64,000 nt of DNA from Actinocorallia sp. API 0066 (GCF_020991275.1 NZ_JAJLQY010000009.1:248001-312000), one strand, 5' to 3'; shown: positions 28,193 to 37,837, counted from the stretch's first letter. The notes: generated by a model from the sequence alone, not told the origin. A program made the numbers and translations.

Positions 28193-28978
28193 AAGGAGCT
28201 GTTCTGGACCGACACAGGCACCACCACGGGCACGGGCCGTCCGCTCGTCCTCCTGCACGGCGGATTCCTCGACCACACCCAGTGGGACGACCAGGTCCCC
28301 CTCTTCTCCGCGCGCCACCGCGTCATCGCCCCTGACGCCAGGGGCCACGGCCGATCGGAGAACGCGACGGCCCCGTTCCGCCACGTCGACGACCTCGCCG
28401 CCCTGCTACGCCACCTCAAAACAGGACCGGCCGTTCTGGTGGGCGTGTCCATGGGCGCGAGCACGGCGGTGGACCTCGCCCTGGAGTACCCGGACCTGGT
28501 GGCGGCCCTCGTGGTGAGCGGCGCAGGCACCAGCGAGCCCTACTTCACCGACCCTTGGACGCTCGGCGTGTGGGGCGAGTGGACGGCGGCGATGTCCCGC
28601 GGCGACCTGGACGGCTCCGTCGCGGCCTTCCTGCGGTTCGCGGCGGGCCCCCACCGTGCGCTGGACGACGTGGACCCCGGAGTGGTGCGAAGGCTGCGCG
28701 CCATGGCCACCCGCACGATGTCCAAGCACACCGCCGACGAGGGCGACCCGCTCGTGCCGGTCACCGACACGTGGGCGCGGGCGGCGGGAATCACCGTGCC
28801 GCTGCTGTCCGTGCGCGGCGCGCTGGACTCGCCCGACCACCTCGGCATGGCCGACCGCCTCGTCCAGACGGTCCAGATCGGCCGCTCGGCCACACTCGAC
28901 GGCGCCGCGCACTACCCCGACCTGGAGCGCCCCGAGGGCTTCCACGGCCTCGTCAGCGGCTTCCTGGACGGCCTGTGA
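28190..28978 (+). CDS. Alpha/beta-hydrolase under MarR control
   Basis: A 262-aa hydrolase. The oxyanion motif is LLHGGFLDH, the nucleophile Ser is in VGVSMGAST (about residue 86), the acid is probably in GALDSPDHL and the His in DGAAHYPDLERP. The substrate cannot be predicted. The ATG at 28190 lies inside an operator half-site and no ribosome site is present, so the mRNA is probably leaderless; an upstream in-frame extension overlaps the marR gene antisense and is rejected. Confidence 0.87.
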   Translation: MKELFWTDTGTTTGTGRPLVLLHGGFLDHTQWDDQVPLFSARHRVIAPDARGHGRSENATAPFRHVDDLAALLRHLKTGPAVLVGVSMGASTAVDLALEYPDLVAALVVSGAGTSEPYFTDPWTLGVWGEWTAAMSRGDLDGSVAAFLRFAAGPHRALDDVDPGVVRRLRAMATRTMSKHTADEGDPLVPVTDTWARAAGITVPLLSVRGALDSPDHLGMADRLVQTVQIGRSATLDGAAHYPDLERPEGFHGLVSGFLDGL

Positions 28979-28994
28979 CGCAGTGCCCGCGCCG

Positions 28995-29846
28995 TCAGGC
29001 CGAGCGGGTGGTGATCGAGTGGAGCGCGCCCTTGCCGATCAGGCGGTCGAGGGCCTGCTCGGTGGCGGAGTCGGCGGGCAGGTGGACGAGCAGCCGCTCG
29101 TCCTCGGTGGCCATCTGCTCGACCTGGAAGCGCAGCGGGCCCGCCTCAGGGTGCCGGACGGTCTCCGTGAACGCGCCGGGCATCGCGATCGGGGCGGGCT
29201 CGAACCGCTGGGTGAAGGCGGCGCCCGCGAGCACGGCGAGTTCCTCGGCCAGGGCGCCCAGATGGTGGTCGCTCGGCCCCGAGGAGACCCGGACGGCGGC
29301 GATGTGCGCGTCGGCCCGCTCGTCCCAGTTCGGGTAGGCGGCGCGGGCGCGCGGGTCGGTGAACACCCAGCGCAGCAGGTTCGGCCGCTCGCCTTCGAGG
29401 ATCCCGAGCGGCCCCGCGTAACGCGCGTACGCGTCGGTGTGGGCGAGCACGTCGCTGAGCCGGTTGAGCAGCACCGCGGGCACCGGCTCCAGGGCGCGCA
29501 GCACCCCGATCAGCGAGGACCGCACCTCGAGGACGGGCGGGTCGGTCGCCGCGCACGGCGCCGGATCGCCGCTGGCGGACTTCGCCGCGTAGCGCAGGTA
29601 GGCGCGCTCGTCACGGGACAGGCGGAGCGCGTCCGCCAGCGCGCCGAGCACCTGCGGCGACGGGTTGCGGTCGCGGCCCTGCTCCAGCCGGGTCAGGTAC
29701 TCCACGCTGATGCCCGCCAGCGTCGCCAGTTCCGAGCGCCGCAGGCCCGGCGTGCGGCGCCGCGCCCCCACGGGCAGCCCGACGTCCTCGGGACGCAGGG
29801 CCTCCCTCCGCTGGCGCAGGAATCCACCCAGGTCGTTGTCGGCCAT
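28995..29846 (-). CDS. XRE-type HTH regulator with MmyB-like ligand-binding domain
   Basis: A 283-aa regulator. The N-terminal HTH includes RTPGLRRSELATLAGISVEYLTRLEQGRDRNPSPQVL; the C-terminal two thirds match the MmyB-like (MLTR) domain, with LGILEGERPNLLRWVFTDPRARAAYPNWDERA. Such proteins usually regulate a divergent redox gene, and here the divergent neighbour is an NADPH-dependent FMN reductase 115 nt away. A 17-bp inverted repeat lies in the gap. Confidence 0.9.
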   Translation of the reverse strand: MADNDLGGFLRQRREALRPEDVGLPVGARRRTPGLRRSELATLAGISVEYLTRLEQGRDRNPSPQVLGALADALRLSRDERAYLRYAAKSASGDPAPCAATDPPVLEVRSSLIGVLRALEPVPAVLLNRLSDVLAHTDAYARYAGPLGILEGERPNLLRWVFTDPRARAAYPNWDERADAHIAAVRVSSGPSDHHLGALAEELAVLAGAAFTQRFEPAPIAMPGAFTETVRHPEAGPLRFQVEQMATEDERLLVHLPADSATEQALDRLIGKGALHSITTRSA

Positions 29847-29880
29847 GCGTCGAATCTACTGCGACACGCCCGATGGATCG

Positions 29881-29897
29881 TGGCCCCACGGGGGCCA
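29881..29897. promoter_or_regulatory. Inverted repeat between HTH regulator and FMN reductase
   Basis: TGGCCCC-ACG-GGGGCCA is a perfect 7-bp dyad, 34 bp from the regulator start and 64 bp from the reductase ATG. A TTGACA hexamer follows at 29916-29921. This makes a plausible operator and -35 for the reductase, though no clear -10 is seen. Confidence 0.45.
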
Positions 29898-29961
29898 GCC
29901 TTGCGGCGGCCCGTCTTGACACGGTCTCCCTCTCCTGCTCCGCGCACGGCACGCTGGCCCC

Positions 29962-30552
29962 ATGACGACAGAAACGCCTCTCAAGCTCGCCGTGATCACC
30001 GCCAGCGTCCGGGAGGGCCGGTTCGGCCCCTCGGTCACCGAGTGGTTCACCGCGCACGCCAACGGCGCCTTCGAGGTGGACGTGATCGACGTCGCCGAGC
30101 ACGGCGACCTTCCGCTGGCCTTCCCCGCCAAGGGGGTCGAGCCGCCCGCGGAGATCGTGGCGGCCGTCGGCCGGATCACGCCACGGCTGGAGGCCGCCGA
30201 CGCCTTTGTGGTGGTCACACCCGAGTACAACCACAGCTACCCCGCCTCCTTGAAGAACCTCGTGGACTGGCACTTCACCCAGTGGCAGGCCAAGCCGGTC
30301 GGCTTTGTGTCCTACGGGGGCGTGTCCGGCGGCCTGCGCGCCGTCGAGCACCTGCGCGGGGTCTTCGCCGAGCTGCACGCGGTCACCGTCAGGGACCAGG
30401 TCTCCTTCGCGTTCTACTGGGAGACGTGGGGTGAGAACGGCCCGCAGGACGCGGAAGCCGCCGACACCGCCGCCAAGCAGCTGCTCTCCCAGCTCGACTG
30501 GTGGGGCCGCGCCCTGCGGGAGGCCAGGGAGCGCCGCCCCTACGCCGCGTAA
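29962..30552 (+). CDS. NADPH-dependent FMN reductase family protein
   Basis: A 196-aa flavodoxin-fold protein: an N-terminal AVITASVREGRFGPSV phosphate-binding loop, and VVVTPEYNHSYPASLKNLVDW, the family signature for flavin contact. Likely a cytosolic FMN-dependent quinone or azo reductase. The ATG at 29962 is supported by length and family start. It is divergently paired with the MmyB-domain regulator, the usual arrangement for this regulator family. Confidence 0.9.
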   Translation: MTTETPLKLAVITASVREGRFGPSVTEWFTAHANGAFEVDVIDVAEHGDLPLAFPAKGVEPPAEIVAAVGRITPRLEAADAFVVVTPEYNHSYPASLKNLVDWHFTQWQAKPVGFVSYGGVSGGLRAVEHLRGVFAELHAVTVRDQVSFAFYWETWGENGPQDAEAADTAAKQLLSQLDWWGRALREARERRPYAA

Positions 30553-30595
30553 GGCAGATCGCCAAGGGGCGATGGTCCCTGACGGCTGACTGTGA

Positions 30596-30610
30596 TCTCA
30601 CACCGTGAGA
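30596..30610. promoter_or_regulatory. Small dyad upstream of hemY
   Basis: TCTCAC-ACC-GTGAGA forms a perfect 6-bp inverted repeat 39 bp before the hemY GTG. It may be an operator or mark the end of the FMN-reductase transcript; there is no other support. Confidence 0.3.
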
Positions 30611-30648
30611 CGGCCTGGGCACGCCGCCCCTTCTGCCATGGTGGAGGG

Positions 30649-32055
30649 GTGGACACGAGGCATGTGGTGGTGGTCGGCGGGGGGATCGCCGGGCTGGGCG
30701 CGGCCTGGCACCTGAGCCGCGCGGGGCTGCGCGTGACGGTCCTGGAGGGAAGCCCGCGCGTCGGGGGCAAGCTCAGGGTCAGCGAGCTCGCGGGGGTCGC
30801 CCTGGACGAGGGCGCGGAGTCGATGCTGGCCCGCCGCCCCGAAGGGCTGGGGCTCGTCTCCGCCCTCGGCGCGGACGACCTGCTGCGCCATCCCGGCACC
30901 ACCTCCTCGTCGATCTACAGCCACGGGGGCCTCAAGCCGTTCCCCGCGGGGCAGATCATGGGAGTGCCGTCCGACCTGGCGGCGCTCGCGCGATCCGGAG
31001 TACTGGACGCGGCGGGCGTCGCCAGGGCTGCCCTCGACCTCGCGCGGCGCCCCACCCCGCGCGGGTCCGACATCTCCGTCGCCGACTTCGTGGGCGACAG
31101 GATGGGCCGTGAGGTCGTCGACCGTCTTGTCGAGCCGCTTCTGGGCGGCGTCTACGCGGGCCGCGCGGAGCTGCTGTCTTTCGAAGCCACCCTTCCGCAG
31201 CTCGCCCACGCGACGCGGGGGGAACGCTCCCTCATCCAGGCGGCCAAGGCCGTCCACGAGTCTGCCCCCAAGACGGACGCGCCTGTCTTCGCCACCCTGC
31301 GCGACGGCATGGGCTCGCTGCCCCTCCTGCTCGCGGACGCCCTCACGAAGGACGGCGTGGAGATCAGGACCGGCGCCGTGGCCCAGGAACTGCGCCGCAC
31401 CCCGGACGGGTGGAGGGTCGTCCTCGGCCCCAAGACCGCCCCCGAGGCCGTGGAAGCCGACGCGGTGGTCCTCGCCGTGCCCGCCGCCCCCGCCGCGCGT
31501 CTGCTGGCCCATGACGTCCCCGCCGCCTCCGCCGAGCTGGCGGCCGTCGAGTACGCGAGCATGGCGATCATCAGCCTCGCCTACCGTCCCACCGCCTTCC
31601 CCGAGCCGCTCAAGGGCTCCGGCTACCTTGTGCCGCCCGTCGAGCGCCGCAGGGTGAAGGCCGTGACGTTCAGCTCGGTTAAGTGGCCTTCGATCGCGGA
31701 GAAGGACCCCGGCCTCGTGCTCGTCAGGGCGTCGATCGGAAGGTTCGGAGAGGAGACGACGCTCCAGCGCGACGACGCCGAGCTGAAAGCCGACGCGATG
31801 GCTGAGCTCGCCGACACCTGCGCCGTGGGGGAGCTGCCCGTCGACACGCGCGTCACGCGGTGGGGGGGCGGGCTCCCGCAGTACAACGTGGGGCACCTGG
31901 ACAGGGTCGCCCGCGCCAGGGCAGCCGTGGCGGGACACCCCCGGCTCGCCGTCTGCGGCGCGGCCTACGATGGGGTCGGCGTCCCCGCCTGCCTCGCGAC
32001 CGCCAAGGCGGCGGCCGTCCGCATCATCGATCAGCTGAGGGAAGTGCAACCGTGA
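30649..32055 (+). CDS. hemY: Coproporphyrinogen III oxidase / protoporphyrinogen oxidase family
   Basis: A 468-aa FAD enzyme. The dinucleotide fold is [21 protein letters not shown], then [13 protein letters not shown]. Further markers are [13 protein letters not shown] and the closing [15 protein letters not shown]. In Actinobacteria this protein (CgoX/HemY) oxidises coproporphyrinogen III to coproporphyrin III for the HemQ route. GTG at 30649 is directly preceded by GGAGGG, too close to be an ideal ribosome site; the frame begins 19 codons earlier, but that extension is not FAD-domain sequence. It overlaps hemQ by 4 nt. Confidence 0.92.
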   Translation: MDTRHVVVVGGGIAGLGAAWHLSRAGLRVTVLEGSPRVGGKLRVSELAGVALDEGAESMLARRPEGLGLVSALGADDLLRHPGTTSSSIYSHGGLKPFPAGQIMGVPSDLAALARSGVLDAAGVARAALDLARRPTPRGSDISVADFVGDRMGREVVDRLVEPLLGGVYAGRAELLSFEATLPQLAHATRGERSLIQAAKAVHESAPKTDAPVFATLRDGMGSLPLLLADALTKDGVEIRTGAVAQELRRTPDGWRVVLGPKTAPEAVEADAVVLAVPAAPAARLLAHDVPAASAELAAVEYASMAIISLAYRPTAFPEPLKGSGYLVPPVERRRVKAVTFSSVKWPSIAEKDPGLVLVRASIGRFGEETTLQRDDAELKADAMAELADTCAVGELPVDTRVTRWGGGLPQYNVGHLDRVARARAAVAGHPRLAVCGAAYDGVGVPACLATAKAAAVRIIDQLREVQP

Positions 32056-32744
32056 CCGACAAGCCGAAGGCCCGCGACCTCAACCAGGTGATCCGCTACA
32101 CCCTGTGGTCGGTGTTCAAGGCGGACGGCCTGCCCGAAGGCGACCGCTCCGCCGTCGCCACCGAGGTGCAGGACCTGCTGGACGGCTACGCGGCCAAGGA
32201 CGTCACGACCCGCGGCCTGTACGACGTGGGGGGGCTGCGCGCCGACGCCGACTACATGTTCTGGTGGCACGCGCCCAGCAGCGACGACCTCCAGGAGGTC
32301 TACCACCGGTTCCGCCGCACCGAGCTGGGCCGCGCCTCCACGCCCGTCTGGTCGAACATGGCGCTGCACCGGCCCGCCGAGTTCAACAAGAGCCACATCC
32401 CGGCCTTCCTCGCCGACGAGGAGGCGCGCGCTTACGTCTGCGTGTACCCGTTCGTCCGCTCCTACGAGTGGTACCTCCTGCCGGACGCCGAGCGCCGCCA
32501 GATGCTCGCCGAGCACGGCAAGATGGCGCGCGGCTACGCCGACGTGCGCGCCAACACCGTCTCCAGCTTCGCGCTCGGCGACTACGAGTGGATGCTCGCC
32601 TTCGAGGCCGACGAACTCCACCGGATCGTGGACCTCATGCGTCACCTCCGCGCCTCCGAGGCCCGCCGCCACGTGCGCGAGGAGGTCCCGTTCTACACCG
32701 GCCGCCGCAAGACCGTCACCGAGCTCGTCACCGACCTCCCCTGA
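32052..32744 (+). CDS. hemQ: Coproheme decarboxylase (chlorite-dismutase family)
   Basis: A 230-aa HemQ protein performing the last step of the Gram-positive heme route, converting coproheme to heme b with peroxide. The characteristic [13 protein letters not shown] is at 132-144 with the catalytic Tyr, and the probable proximal His155 is in [35 protein letters not shown] is also typical. GTG at 32052 overlaps the hemY stop (GTGA), so the two are translationally coupled. The length matches the family. Confidence 0.94.
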   Translation: MTDKPKARDLNQVIRYTLWSVFKADGLPEGDRSAVATEVQDLLDGYAAKDVTTRGLYDVGGLRADADYMFWWHAPSSDDLQEVYHRFRRTELGRASTPVWSNMALHRPAEFNKSHIPAFLADEEARAYVCVYPFVRSYEWYLLPDAERRQMLAEHGKMARGYADVRANTVSSFALGDYEWMLAFEADELHRIVDLMRHLRASEARRHVREEVPFYTGRRKTVTELVTDLP

Positions 32745-32760
32745 CGGCCCGCCCTACGGT

Positions 32761-32796
32761 CCGCCGGAGAGCGGCGGCCGGCGCCCTCTCCGGCGG
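32761..32796. terminator. Hairpin between convergent hemQ and lipoprotein gene
   Basis: CCGCCGGAGAG (32761-32771) pairs perfectly with CTCTCCGGCGG (32786-32796) across a 14-nt GC-rich loop that can fold further. It lies 16 nt after the hemQ stop and 3 nt after the opposing stop, so it can serve both directions. Confidence 0.6.
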
Positions 32797-32799
32797 CGC

Positions 32800-33120
32800 T
32801 CACCATACGTGGCCGCGCCGCGCGCACTCGGCGTGGACCTGCGGCCCGAGCGACGCCCCTTCGTAGGCGCAGACCGCCCGCTCGTCACGCACCCGGTACC
32901 CGTTGACGAAGCACCGCATCCCCGTCGGCGTCCTGAGGCTCAGCACGGCGCACGTGGCCTTGGTGGCGTCCTCGGGGTTCGGGGGCTTCGGGGGCTTGGG
33001 CGCCGACGGCGGATCGACGTTCCGCACGACGTCGTCCGCCTGACTGCGGAAGGCCGGGCAGCCGCCGCAGGTCAGCGCAAGCAGCGCCACCGCACAGACC
33101 ATGCGGATCTGCAACGCCAT
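32800..33120 (-). CDS. Small putative lipoprotein
   Basis: A 106-aa protein. A signal peptide with lipobox LTCGGC (Cys21) predicts lipidation; the mature part has a Pro/Lys linker (PPSAPKPPKPPNPED) and a C-terminal region with four Cys that could form disulfides (ATCAVL, MRCFVNG, AVCAYEG, HAECARR). The family is not recognised. The neighbouring gene on the same strand also encodes a lipoprotein, but 104 nt separates them. Confidence 0.6.
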   Translation of the reverse strand: MALQIRMVCAVALLALTCGGCPAFRSQADDVVRNVDPPSAPKPPKPPNPEDATKATCAVLSLRTPTGMRCFVNGYRVRDERAVCAYEGASLGPQVHAECARRGHVW

Positions 33121-33224
33121 GGATCTCCACCTCCGCTTCGATCGACCTCATCGAACACGGCGACGGCCCGCAGGACTCCCTCAGATGACGGATACCGCCG
33201 GATCTGCCCCGTGGTCGGTCGGGC

Positions 33225-34130
33225 TCAGTTCGGGGCGGCGACGTTGAAGAGGACGGCCGTGGTCTGGGTCCTGTTGACGAGGTAGTAGCCGCCGGGTGGG
33301 GTGCCGGGCGGGATCCGCAGGTCGAGGAGGGCGGTGCCGTCGGCAGCGCCGACGACCTCCAGGGCGGAATGGAAGGGACGTGTGATGGTGCTGTTCTCGG
33401 TGAGAGCCGGGCCGTACAGGTAGAAGGGCGTGGGCGCGTCGGGGGAGAGGCCGCCGAAGGCGAGGGTGATCGCTCCTCCGGGCGCCAGCGGGGCTCCCTG
33501 GCCCTGATCCTCCAGCACCGTGCTGACCAGGGGTGTGTCCGCCCTGACGATGTGGACCTCGCGCACGGCCGTACGCCCGTCCTGGGTGGCGGTGACGGTG
33601 TAGGAGCCCTTCGCGTCTCCGGGTAGGAAGCTCATGGTGAACTTGTCGCGCCGGGTCTCCTTCGCCGAATGCAGGCTGTCCGGAGGCAGGACGCGGTTCT
33701 CCACGACGGCGCCGTCCGGGCCCTTCAGCGTGACCGCCACCTCCTTGTCGGGGTCCGCGCCGAGCGCGCACAGGCTCTCGTGCGAGGGGATGGGCAGCCG
33801 GATCGGCTGCGTCGGGTCGGGGACGTCGGCCGGGTCGAGCCAGGAGTAGGTGGGCGCCTCGGTCTCCCAGGGCGTCCGGAGGGAGAACTCCGTGTGTTCG
33901 AGGCAGTAGTCGGGCCCGCCGCCCACGGAGCCGCTCAGCTGCTCGTCAAGGCCCGCGGGACGTTGCGCGGGGTCCGGGTCCTTCAGGACCGCCTCCTGGT
34001 GCGGCACGCCGCCCGTGGTGCGCACCGGGGGCTCCGCCCGCGGCGGGCGGTCGGTGTCGGAGCAGGCAGCGCCCGCGAGGAGCGCGACGAGGACCAGGGC
34101 GAGCCGGACTGGGGAAGGCGCGGAGCGCAT
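33225..34130 (-). CDS. Putative lipoprotein with beta-rich domains
   Basis: A 301-aa protein with lipobox LAGAAC (Cys23), a disordered spacer, then a beta-rich region (RLPIPSHESLCALG, VAVTLKGPDG, GSYTVTATQDGRTAVREVHIV) resembling immunoglobulin-like modules, and a terminal GYYLVNRTQTTAVLFNV. The family is not recognised. It is divergent from a TM/TPR protein across 76 nt. On the minus strand TACCTT occurs in that gap as a possible -10. The conserved look of the repeats suggests an envelope-exposed binding protein. Confidence 0.6.
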   Translation of the reverse strand: MRSAPSPVRLALVLVALLAGAACSDTDRPPRAEPPVRTTGGVPHQEAVLKDPDPAQRPAGLDEQLSGSVGGGPDYCLEHTEFSLRTPWETEAPTYSWLDPADVPDPTQPIRLPIPSHESLCALGADPDKEVAVTLKGPDGAVVENRVLPPDSLHSAKETRRDKFTMSFLPGDAKGSYTVTATQDGRTAVREVHIVRADTPLVSTVLEDQGQGAPLAPGGAITLAFGGLSPDAPTPFYLYGPALTENSTITRPFHSALEVVGAADGTALLDLRIPPGTPPGGYYLVNRTQTTAVLFNVAAPN

Positions 34131-34206
34131 ACGGTCCTCTCCTGCGTCGAGGCGTTCGTCTGTTTAAGGTAGTCCAGGGGCGTCCGACCGATACGGGAAA
34201 CGCGGG

Positions 34207-35649
34207 GTGGCGGTGGCGGCCGACGACGGGACGAGCGACGACACCGCAGGGCGGGACACCGAAGCAGACCGTGAGCAGCCGCGTGAAGAGCCCGCCCGTG
34301 AGCCGGAGGCCGACGAGCCGCCCGAGCGCCGGGGCGCGCTGAGGTTCCTGGGCACGTGGGCGGCCAAGGCGGTCGGCCTGTTCGTGGTGGTGCTGGGGGT
34401 GGCGTCGGGTCTGGTCGGGCTTTCCGGGGATTTCCCCGACTTCTGGCGGTCGCTCCCGTTCGTCGATCCGCCGCCGCTCGCCGGGGACGTGAACATCGTC
34501 GTCGCCCCGCTGGCCCTCGACACGCCGCAGCCGACCGACCGGGACGAGCGGACCGCCCGGCGGTTCGGCGAGGCGCTGCTGGCGATGGCCGAGGACGAGC
34601 TGGCGCGCCCGGCCCGGGTCGCGGTCGGCGCCGCCGCCGACGGCGGGGTGCGGGTGTACCGCACGGAGGCGGGGCGCGCGGAGCGGCTGCGCGCCGACCT
34701 CGCGTCCCGCTCCGGCCACATCGCGATCTCCGCGACGCTGCTGCCGGGCCCCGTCGACAGGCTCCGCGTCGAGGTCTACCTCGACCGGTTCGGTCTCGGC
34801 GAGGCGTATCAGCTGGGCGGCCTCCAGCGCCTGTCTTCGGCGGAGTTCACGGACGTGTCGGCGAACCCCGTAGCGCGCGGCCGGGCCCGCGCCTTCCTGC
34901 TGGACCGGGCCCGCCTGTACGCGCGGCTCCTCATCGCGGTCAACCAGTACGCGCTGGGCGACGCCGCTGATCTCGCCCGCAGCGTCACGACGATGCGCGC
35001 GCTCCTGCCACGGCTGACCGAACCCGCCGAGCGTGCTTTTGCGCTGCTGCTGATCGGCAACGCCGAGGCGCGCGCGGGCCACCGGGCCAAGGCCGAACGC
35101 GCTTACCGCGACGCGCTCGCCGCCGACCCGGGTTCGGTGCGGGCCAGGCTCGGCCTTGCCGAACTCGCCTATCTGAAGGCCGGAGGCGTCTTCGAGGGGC
35201 GCGTGTGCACGCGCGGCACCGCCCGGCTGGCGGAGCTGCGCGCGTTGGAACGCCGCTACGCCGAGCTGGCCGGGGACATCCCGTCCGGCGACCCGCAGGA
35301 CCTCCGGCCGCGGGCGGAGTTCGCGCTCGCCCGCACCCGGCTGTGCCTGCTGCTCGCGCGCGGCAAGGCCCCGCTCGGACAGATCGAGCGGGGCCTGCTG
35401 ACCGCCGCCGCGAGCTGGGAGAACGACACCCGCAAGACCTGGCTGCGCACCATCACAGCCGAGTCCTACGCCCTGCTGGCCGAGATCAGGCTGCTCGCCT
35501 TCACCGACCGCGAGCCCGACCCGGCCGCCGCGGCCCGCTACTTCGCGGCGGCGGCGCGCACCGCCCCCGACACCGCGCGCCGCACCGCCTACGAGAACCG
35601 CCGCCGCGACGTCTCCCGCTCCCTCCCGAGCCCTGGGGGCCCCGCCTAG
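34207..35649 (+). CDS. Membrane-anchored TPR protein
   Basis: A 480-aa protein. A charged N-terminus (about 45 residues, Glu/Arg-rich) precedes one TM helix (KAVGLFVVVLGVASGLVGL, about 54-72). An outer domain contains VNIVVAPLALDTPQPTDRDERTARRFGEALLAM, reminiscent of the adenylate-cyclase/TolB-like alpha/beta domains found with TPR proteins. TPR-like helices follow from about residue 270 (LLIGNAEARAGHRAKAERAYRDALAADPGSVRARLGLAELAY). GTG at 34207 is the first start in the frame; later GTGs are possible. Likely an envelope scaffold, partner unknown. Confidence 0.65.
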   Translation: MAVAADDGTSDDTAGRDTEADREQPREEPAREPEADEPPERRGALRFLGTWAAKAVGLFVVVLGVASGLVGLSGDFPDFWRSLPFVDPPPLAGDVNIVVAPLALDTPQPTDRDERTARRFGEALLAMAEDELARPARVAVGAAADGGVRVYRTEAGRAERLRADLASRSGHIAISATLLPGPVDRLRVEVYLDRFGLGEAYQLGGLQRLSSAEFTDVSANPVARGRARAFLLDRARLYARLLIAVNQYALGDAADLARSVTTMRALLPRLTEPAERAFALLLIGNAEARAGHRAKAERAYRDALAADPGSVRARLGLAELAYLKAGGVFEGRVCTRGTARLAELRALERRYAELAGDIPSGDPQDLRPRAEFALARTRLCLLLARGKAPLGQIERGLLTAAASWENDTRKTWLRTITAESYALLAEIRLLAFTDREPDPAAAARYFAAAARTAPDTARRTAYENRRRDVSRSLPSPGGPA

Positions 35650-35658
35650 CGATCGGCG

Positions 35659-36192
35659 TCAGGTGCGGCGTAGGCGGGCGAGGATGGGGCGTTTGCGGCC
35701 GTGGACGAGACGACCCGCGCCGCGGCCGACCAGGAGATAGGCGAGGAGGACGCCGACGCTGTTGAGGATGATGTCGTCGACGTCGAAGGTGCGGCCGCTG
35801 ATGGCGAAGTGCTGCACCAGTTCGATGCCGAATGACAGGACGCCTCCGATGATGAGGAGGCGGAGCGGCCCGCGCAGACGTGAGGAGAGGACGGGGAGGA
35901 GCACGCCCATGGGGGAGAGGAGTAGGAGGTTGCCTCCGATGGCGATGGCCGCCTCCCGGACGCTTGGACGGTCCAAGTAGAACCGGAGGGTTTTGCCTGG
36001 TTCGCTGTTGCCGATCGCCCATCCGTTGGGGTCGGGCACAGGGGTCAGGGTGAACCTGAACGCCCAGTAGCCGAAGAACGCGAGGGCGGCCAGGGCCACC
36101 GTCCACGTCAGGAATCTGAGGGTCCGCCGGAACCAGCCGCGCTTGGCCCGTCCGGCGGCCTTTGTCGTCTCGCCCGTCGTCTCGCCGCTCAC
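35659..36192 (-). CDS. VanZ-like family membrane protein
   Basis: A 177-aa protein with about four membrane helices. The family core is visible: GNLLLLSPMGVLLPVLSSRLRG, GGVLSFGIELVQHFAISGRTFDVDDIILNSVGVLLAY. VanZ-like proteins are widespread and mostly uncharacterised; only VanZ itself is linked to teicoplanin resistance, and no van genes are near. It converges with the TPR gene, 9 nt apart. Confidence 0.85.
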   Translation of the reverse strand: MSGETTGETTKAAGRAKRGWFRRTLRFLTWTVALAALAFFGYWAFRFTLTPVPDPNGWAIGNSEPGKTLRFYLDRPSVREAAIAIGGNLLLLSPMGVLLPVLSSRLRGPLRLLIIGGVLSFGIELVQHFAISGRTFDVDDIILNSVGVLLAYLLVGRGAGRLVHGRKRPILARLRRT

Positions 36193-36265
36193 CCGCCCGC
36201 CTCCCGCAGGCGCTCATTCCCCCAAGTCCGTGCACTATTCAGGCAACGGGACGGTCAAGAAGTGT

Positions 36266-36290
36266 CCGGGCCCGGTCAAGGCGGGCCCGG
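36266..36290 (-). terminator. Hairpin downstream of msrB
   Basis: CCGGGCCCG (36266-36274) pairs with CGGGCCCGG (36282-36290) around a 7-nt loop, 10 nt beyond the msrB stop. There is no U-tract on the minus strand. Confidence 0.5.
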
Positions 36291-36299
36291 GTGGGCGCG

Positions 36300-36698
36300 T
36301 CACGCCTCTTCGAGGCGCAGGGAGACGCTGTTGATGCAGTACCTGTCGTCGGTAGGCGTCGGGTAGCCCTCGCCGTGGAAGACGTGGCCGAGATGTGAGT
36401 CACAGGTCGCGCAGAGCACCTCCACGCGGCGCATTCCGAGCGAGTCGTCCTCGCGGAGGACGACGGCGTCGGAGTCCGACGGGGCGAAGAAGGAGGGCCA
36501 GCCGCAGTGGCTGTCGAACTTCGTCTCCGAGCGGAACAACTCGGCCCCGCAGGCACGGCACTGGTAGACGCCGACGGTCTTCGTGTCGGTGTACTCGCCG
36601 GTGAACGGCCGCTCGGTTCCGGCCTGGCGCAGGACGCGGAACTCCTCGGGCTTCAGCACGGCCCGCCACTCGTCCTCGGTCTTGTGGACTTTCTCCAT
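36300..36698 (-). CDS. msrB: Peptide-methionine (R)-S-oxide reductase
   Basis: A 132-aa MsrB that repairs methionine-R-sulfoxide. The two zinc CxxC pairs (YQCRACG, LCATCDS), the substrate motif [12 protein letters not shown] and the catalytic Cys in RYCINSVSL are all present. ATG at 36698 matches the normal family N-terminus ([12 protein letters not shown]); a GTG three codons earlier is possible. It is transcribed alone and divergent from the polymerase gene. Confidence 0.94.
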   Translation of the reverse strand: MEKVHKTEDEWRAVLKPEEFRVLRQAGTERPFTGEYTDTKTVGVYQCRACGAELFRSETKFDSHCGWPSFFAPSDSDAVVLREDDSLGMRRVEVLCATCDSHLGHVFHGEGYPTPTDDRYCINSVSLRLEEA

Positions 36699-36790
36699 AC
36701 CGGGCACGCTACTTCCCTTCTTGTCCGGAGGCTGTCATCGGGTGCAACCATGGGCGGGTTGCGGGTGTTCCACGGGGGTAGGCGTGGGCT

Positions 36791-37837
36791 ATGGCGTTCC
36801 TCGAACTGCCGGTGGGCGACCGGATCGTCAAGGTCACCAACCCTGACAAGCCGTACTTTCCCGAGGCTGGGCTGTCGAAGCTCGACCTCGTCTCCTACTA
36901 CCTGTCCGTGGGCGATGGCATCCTGCGCGCCCTGCGTGATCGGCCTACGACGCTCGAACGCTGGCCGGGAGGCGTCGTGGAGGGCGCCGTGATGTCCACC
37001 CGGGCCGATCCGAGCGGCGGCGACGCCTTCTACCAGAAGCGCATCCCCCGGGGCGCCCCCGCGTACGTGGAGACGGCGCGGATCGACTTCCCCTCGGGCC
37101 GCTCCGCCGACGAGGTGTGCCCCACCGAGTTGGCCGTCGTCGCGTGGGCGGCCAACCTGGGCACGATCACCTTCCATCCGTGGCCGGTGCGCGCCGCCGA
37201 CGTGGACCATCCGGACGAACTGCGCATCGACCTCGATCCGCAGCCCGGCCGCGACTTCGCCGACACCGTGCGCGTCGCGCGGGAGGCCGTCCTCCCGCTG
37301 CTGGACGAACTGGGCATGACGGGCTTTCCGAAGACGTCGGGCGGCAGGGGGCTGCACATCTATGTCCGGATCGAGCCGCGCTGGACGTTCACCGAGGTCC
37401 GCCGGGCCGCGCTCGCCTTCGGCCGGGAGCTGGAGCGGCGGATGCCGGAGCTGGTGACGACGAAGTGGTGGAAGGAGGAGCGCGGCGAAACGGTCTTTGT
37501 GGACTACAACCAGAACGCCCGGGACCGGACGATCGCGTCCGCCTACAGCGTCCGGGCCCACCCCCACGCGCCCGTCTCGGCGCCGCTGACCTGGGCCGAG
37601 CTGGACACCGCCGACCCGCGCGACTTCACCGTCAAGACGATGCCGGGGCGGTTCTTCGAGCTGGGCGACCTCCACGCGGGTATAGACGACGCCGCCTTCT
37701 CGTTGGAAACCCTCCTCGACATGGCTGACAGGGACGAGGAGGACCTCGGCCTCGGCGACATGCCTTATCCGCCCAACTATCCGAAGATGCCGGGCGAACC
37801 GAAGCGGGTCCAGCCGAGCAAGGCCAAGGACGGCTGA
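36791..37837 (+). CDS. LigD-type primase-polymerase (Prim-PolC-like)
   Basis: A 348-aa stand-alone polymerase of the LigD-Pol/archaeo-eukaryotic primase family. Metal-binding aspartates are in DELRIDLDPQPG (about 143-150) and the phosphate-binding motif is FPKTSGGRGLHIYV. The start is typical (VTNPDKPYFPEAGLSKLDLVSYY). Length and lack of ligase or nuclease domains match mycobacterial Prim-PolC, a gap-filling enzyme that works with LigC in excision repair. A LigC-type ligase lies 3.5 kb downstream on the other strand. No ku gene is in the window, so a base-excision/gap-repair role is more likely than end joining. Confidence 0.88.
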   Translation: MAFLELPVGDRIVKVTNPDKPYFPEAGLSKLDLVSYYLSVGDGILRALRDRPTTLERWPGGVVEGAVMSTRADPSGGDAFYQKRIPRGAPAYVETARIDFPSGRSADEVCPTELAVVAWAANLGTITFHPWPVRAADVDHPDELRIDLDPQPGRDFADTVRVAREAVLPLLDELGMTGFPKTSGGRGLHIYVRIEPRWTFTEVRRAALAFGRELERRMPELVTTKWWKEERGETVFVDYNQNARDRTIASAYSVRAHPHAPVSAPLTWAELDTADPRDFTVKTMPGRFFELGDLHAGIDDAAFSLETLLDMADRDEEDLGLGDMPYPPNYPKMPGEPKRVQPSKAKDG